Part shown: positions 5,243 to 5,880 of the stretch, piece by piece
Position numbering within the stretch: the first letter of the stretch is position 1
How the letters are laid out: each line of letters begins with the position of its first letter
DNA from: CAYZEZ01 sp964477295
GTDB lineage: Bacteria > Bacteroidota > Bacteroidia > Bacteroidales > SM23-62
NCBI GenBank assembly: GCA_964477295.1
Contig: CAYZEZ010000290.1
Coordinates: forward strand, 1 to 5,880
Length of the DNA: 5,880 bases
Direction of reading: 5' to 3'
Translations under genes and position numbers: made by a program
The notes under the pieces: generated by a model
Databases searched by the model: none
What the model saw: the letters and a program-made list of their open reading frames with translations, nothing else
Told to the model about the DNA's origin: nothing

Positions 5243-5880
5243 GTTTCCCACGTATGTTCTCCATTTTTCAAGAACCAATTCCATATCTTCAGGCAATTCT
5301 GATTCAAAAAACATTTCCTCACGACTCCTTGGATGAACAAATCCGAGCGATTTGGCATGCAGCGCCTGGCGGGGCAATATCTTGAAACAGTTCTGAACGA
5401 ATTGTTTATACTTTGTAAAGGTGGTGCCTTTAAGTATCTGGTCTCCGCCATAATCCCCATCTCCGAATAATGGCTGTTTTATGCCTGCAAAATGGGCCCT
5501 TATCTGGTGCGTGCGGCCGGTTTCAAGTATACATTCCACAAGGCTTACATAACTAAGTGGTTCAAGTACCCGGTAATGGGTAATGGCAGGTTTCCCCAGT
5601 GAGCCATCTTTAAATACCTGCATTATCTTCCGGTCTTTCACCGATCTGCCAATGTGTCCTTCAATGGTTCCTTCCCGGTCTGCCGGAATACCCCAGATAA
5701 TAGCGTTGTATTTTCGCTGTACGGTATGGTGAAAGAATTGATTTGCCAGGTGGTTTAATGCATATTCAGTTTTTGCCACCACCAGCAATCCGGTTGTGTT
5801 TTTATCAATCCGGTGTACCAGCCCTGGCCGGATCTCACCACTCTGGAATAGTGGAAGGTCCTGAAAATGGTAGTACAATG
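5240..5880 (-). CDS. rluD: RluA/RluD-family 23S rRNA pseudouridine synthase, 5' end cut by window
   Basis: The reading frame is open to the right edge and ends at TGA 5242-5240, showing the last ~213 residues. An in-frame TTG at 5878 is not the true start: the usual N-terminal S4 RNA-binding domain and the start of the catalytic domain, roughly 100-130 residues, lie outside. Visible motifs are RPGLVHRIDKNTTGLLVVAK with the catalytic Asp (codon 5804-5806), GRTHQIRAH, and the GDxxYGG segment. The C-terminus has the LPEDM-x(6)-KWR ending common in this group. The enzyme converts uridines to pseudouridine in 23S rRNA (RluD targets helix 69). RluD is favoured over RluA/RluC by the RPGLVHR(I/L)DK context and by the adjacent ddl, a typical Bacteroidetes arrangement, but exact specificity cannot be proved from the fragment. 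Confidence 0.9.
   Translation of the reverse strand, partial: LYYHFQDLPLFQSGEIRPGLVHRIDKNTTGLLVVAKTEYALNHLANQFFHHTVQRKYNAIIWGIPADREGTIEGHIGRSVKDRKIMQVFKDGSLGKPAITHYRVLEPLSYVSLVECILETGRTHQIRAHFAGIKQPLFGDGDYGGDQILKGTTFTKYKQFVQNCFKILPRQALHAKSLGFVHPRSREEMFFESELPEDMELVLEKWRTYVGN

Overview
The window looks like ordinary chromosomal DNA of a Bacteroidota (Bacteroidetes) bacterium. Two promoter candidates fit the Bacteroidetes pattern (TTG/TTTG about 20 bp before TAnnTTTG). Start codons lack Shine-Dalgarno sequences. The PadR/membrane-protein pair, the large secreted peptidases and the rluD-ddl pair all suit that phylum. The species cannot be named from this sequence.

Layout: (1) Positions 1-548, minus strand: a PadR-family repressor gene overlaps by 8 bp a downstream gene that runs off the left edge and begins with a HAAS-like helical domain, a membrane-protein type often placed behind PadR regulators. 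(2) Positions 549-724: a divergent intergenic region with a promoter for each side, four evenly spaced TATATAA boxes over the PadR promoter, and a five-unit heptanucleotide repeat. (3) Positions 725-4133, plus strand: two exported peptidases, an S9 prolyl-oligopeptidase-type lipoprotein and an M28 carboxypeptidase Q-like metallopeptidase, separated by 145 bp that can form several hairpins. (4) Positions 4134-4185: the gap between convergent genes, filled with heptad repeats. (5) Positions 4186-5880, minus strand: D-alanine-D-alanine ligase (ddl) preceded by the 3' part of an RluA/RluD-type pseudouridine synthase. The 76-bp gap between them holds a strong hairpin that starts at the rluD stop codon.

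The two peptidases probably act in sequence on peptides in the envelope or outside the cell: the S9 enzyme would release short peptides and the M28 enzyme would split them. The ddl gene supplies the D-Ala-D-Ala dipeptide for peptidoglycan, and the synthase modifies 23S rRNA. PadR probably represses itself and the membrane protein behind it. All coding regions look intact apart from the two cut by the window edges. No phage, CRISPR, insertion sequence, tRNA or rRNA was seen. I found no evidence of a new multi-gene system. The most unusual signals are in the intergenic DNA: heptad repeats with different unit sequences, the TATATAA ladder, and the hairpins.
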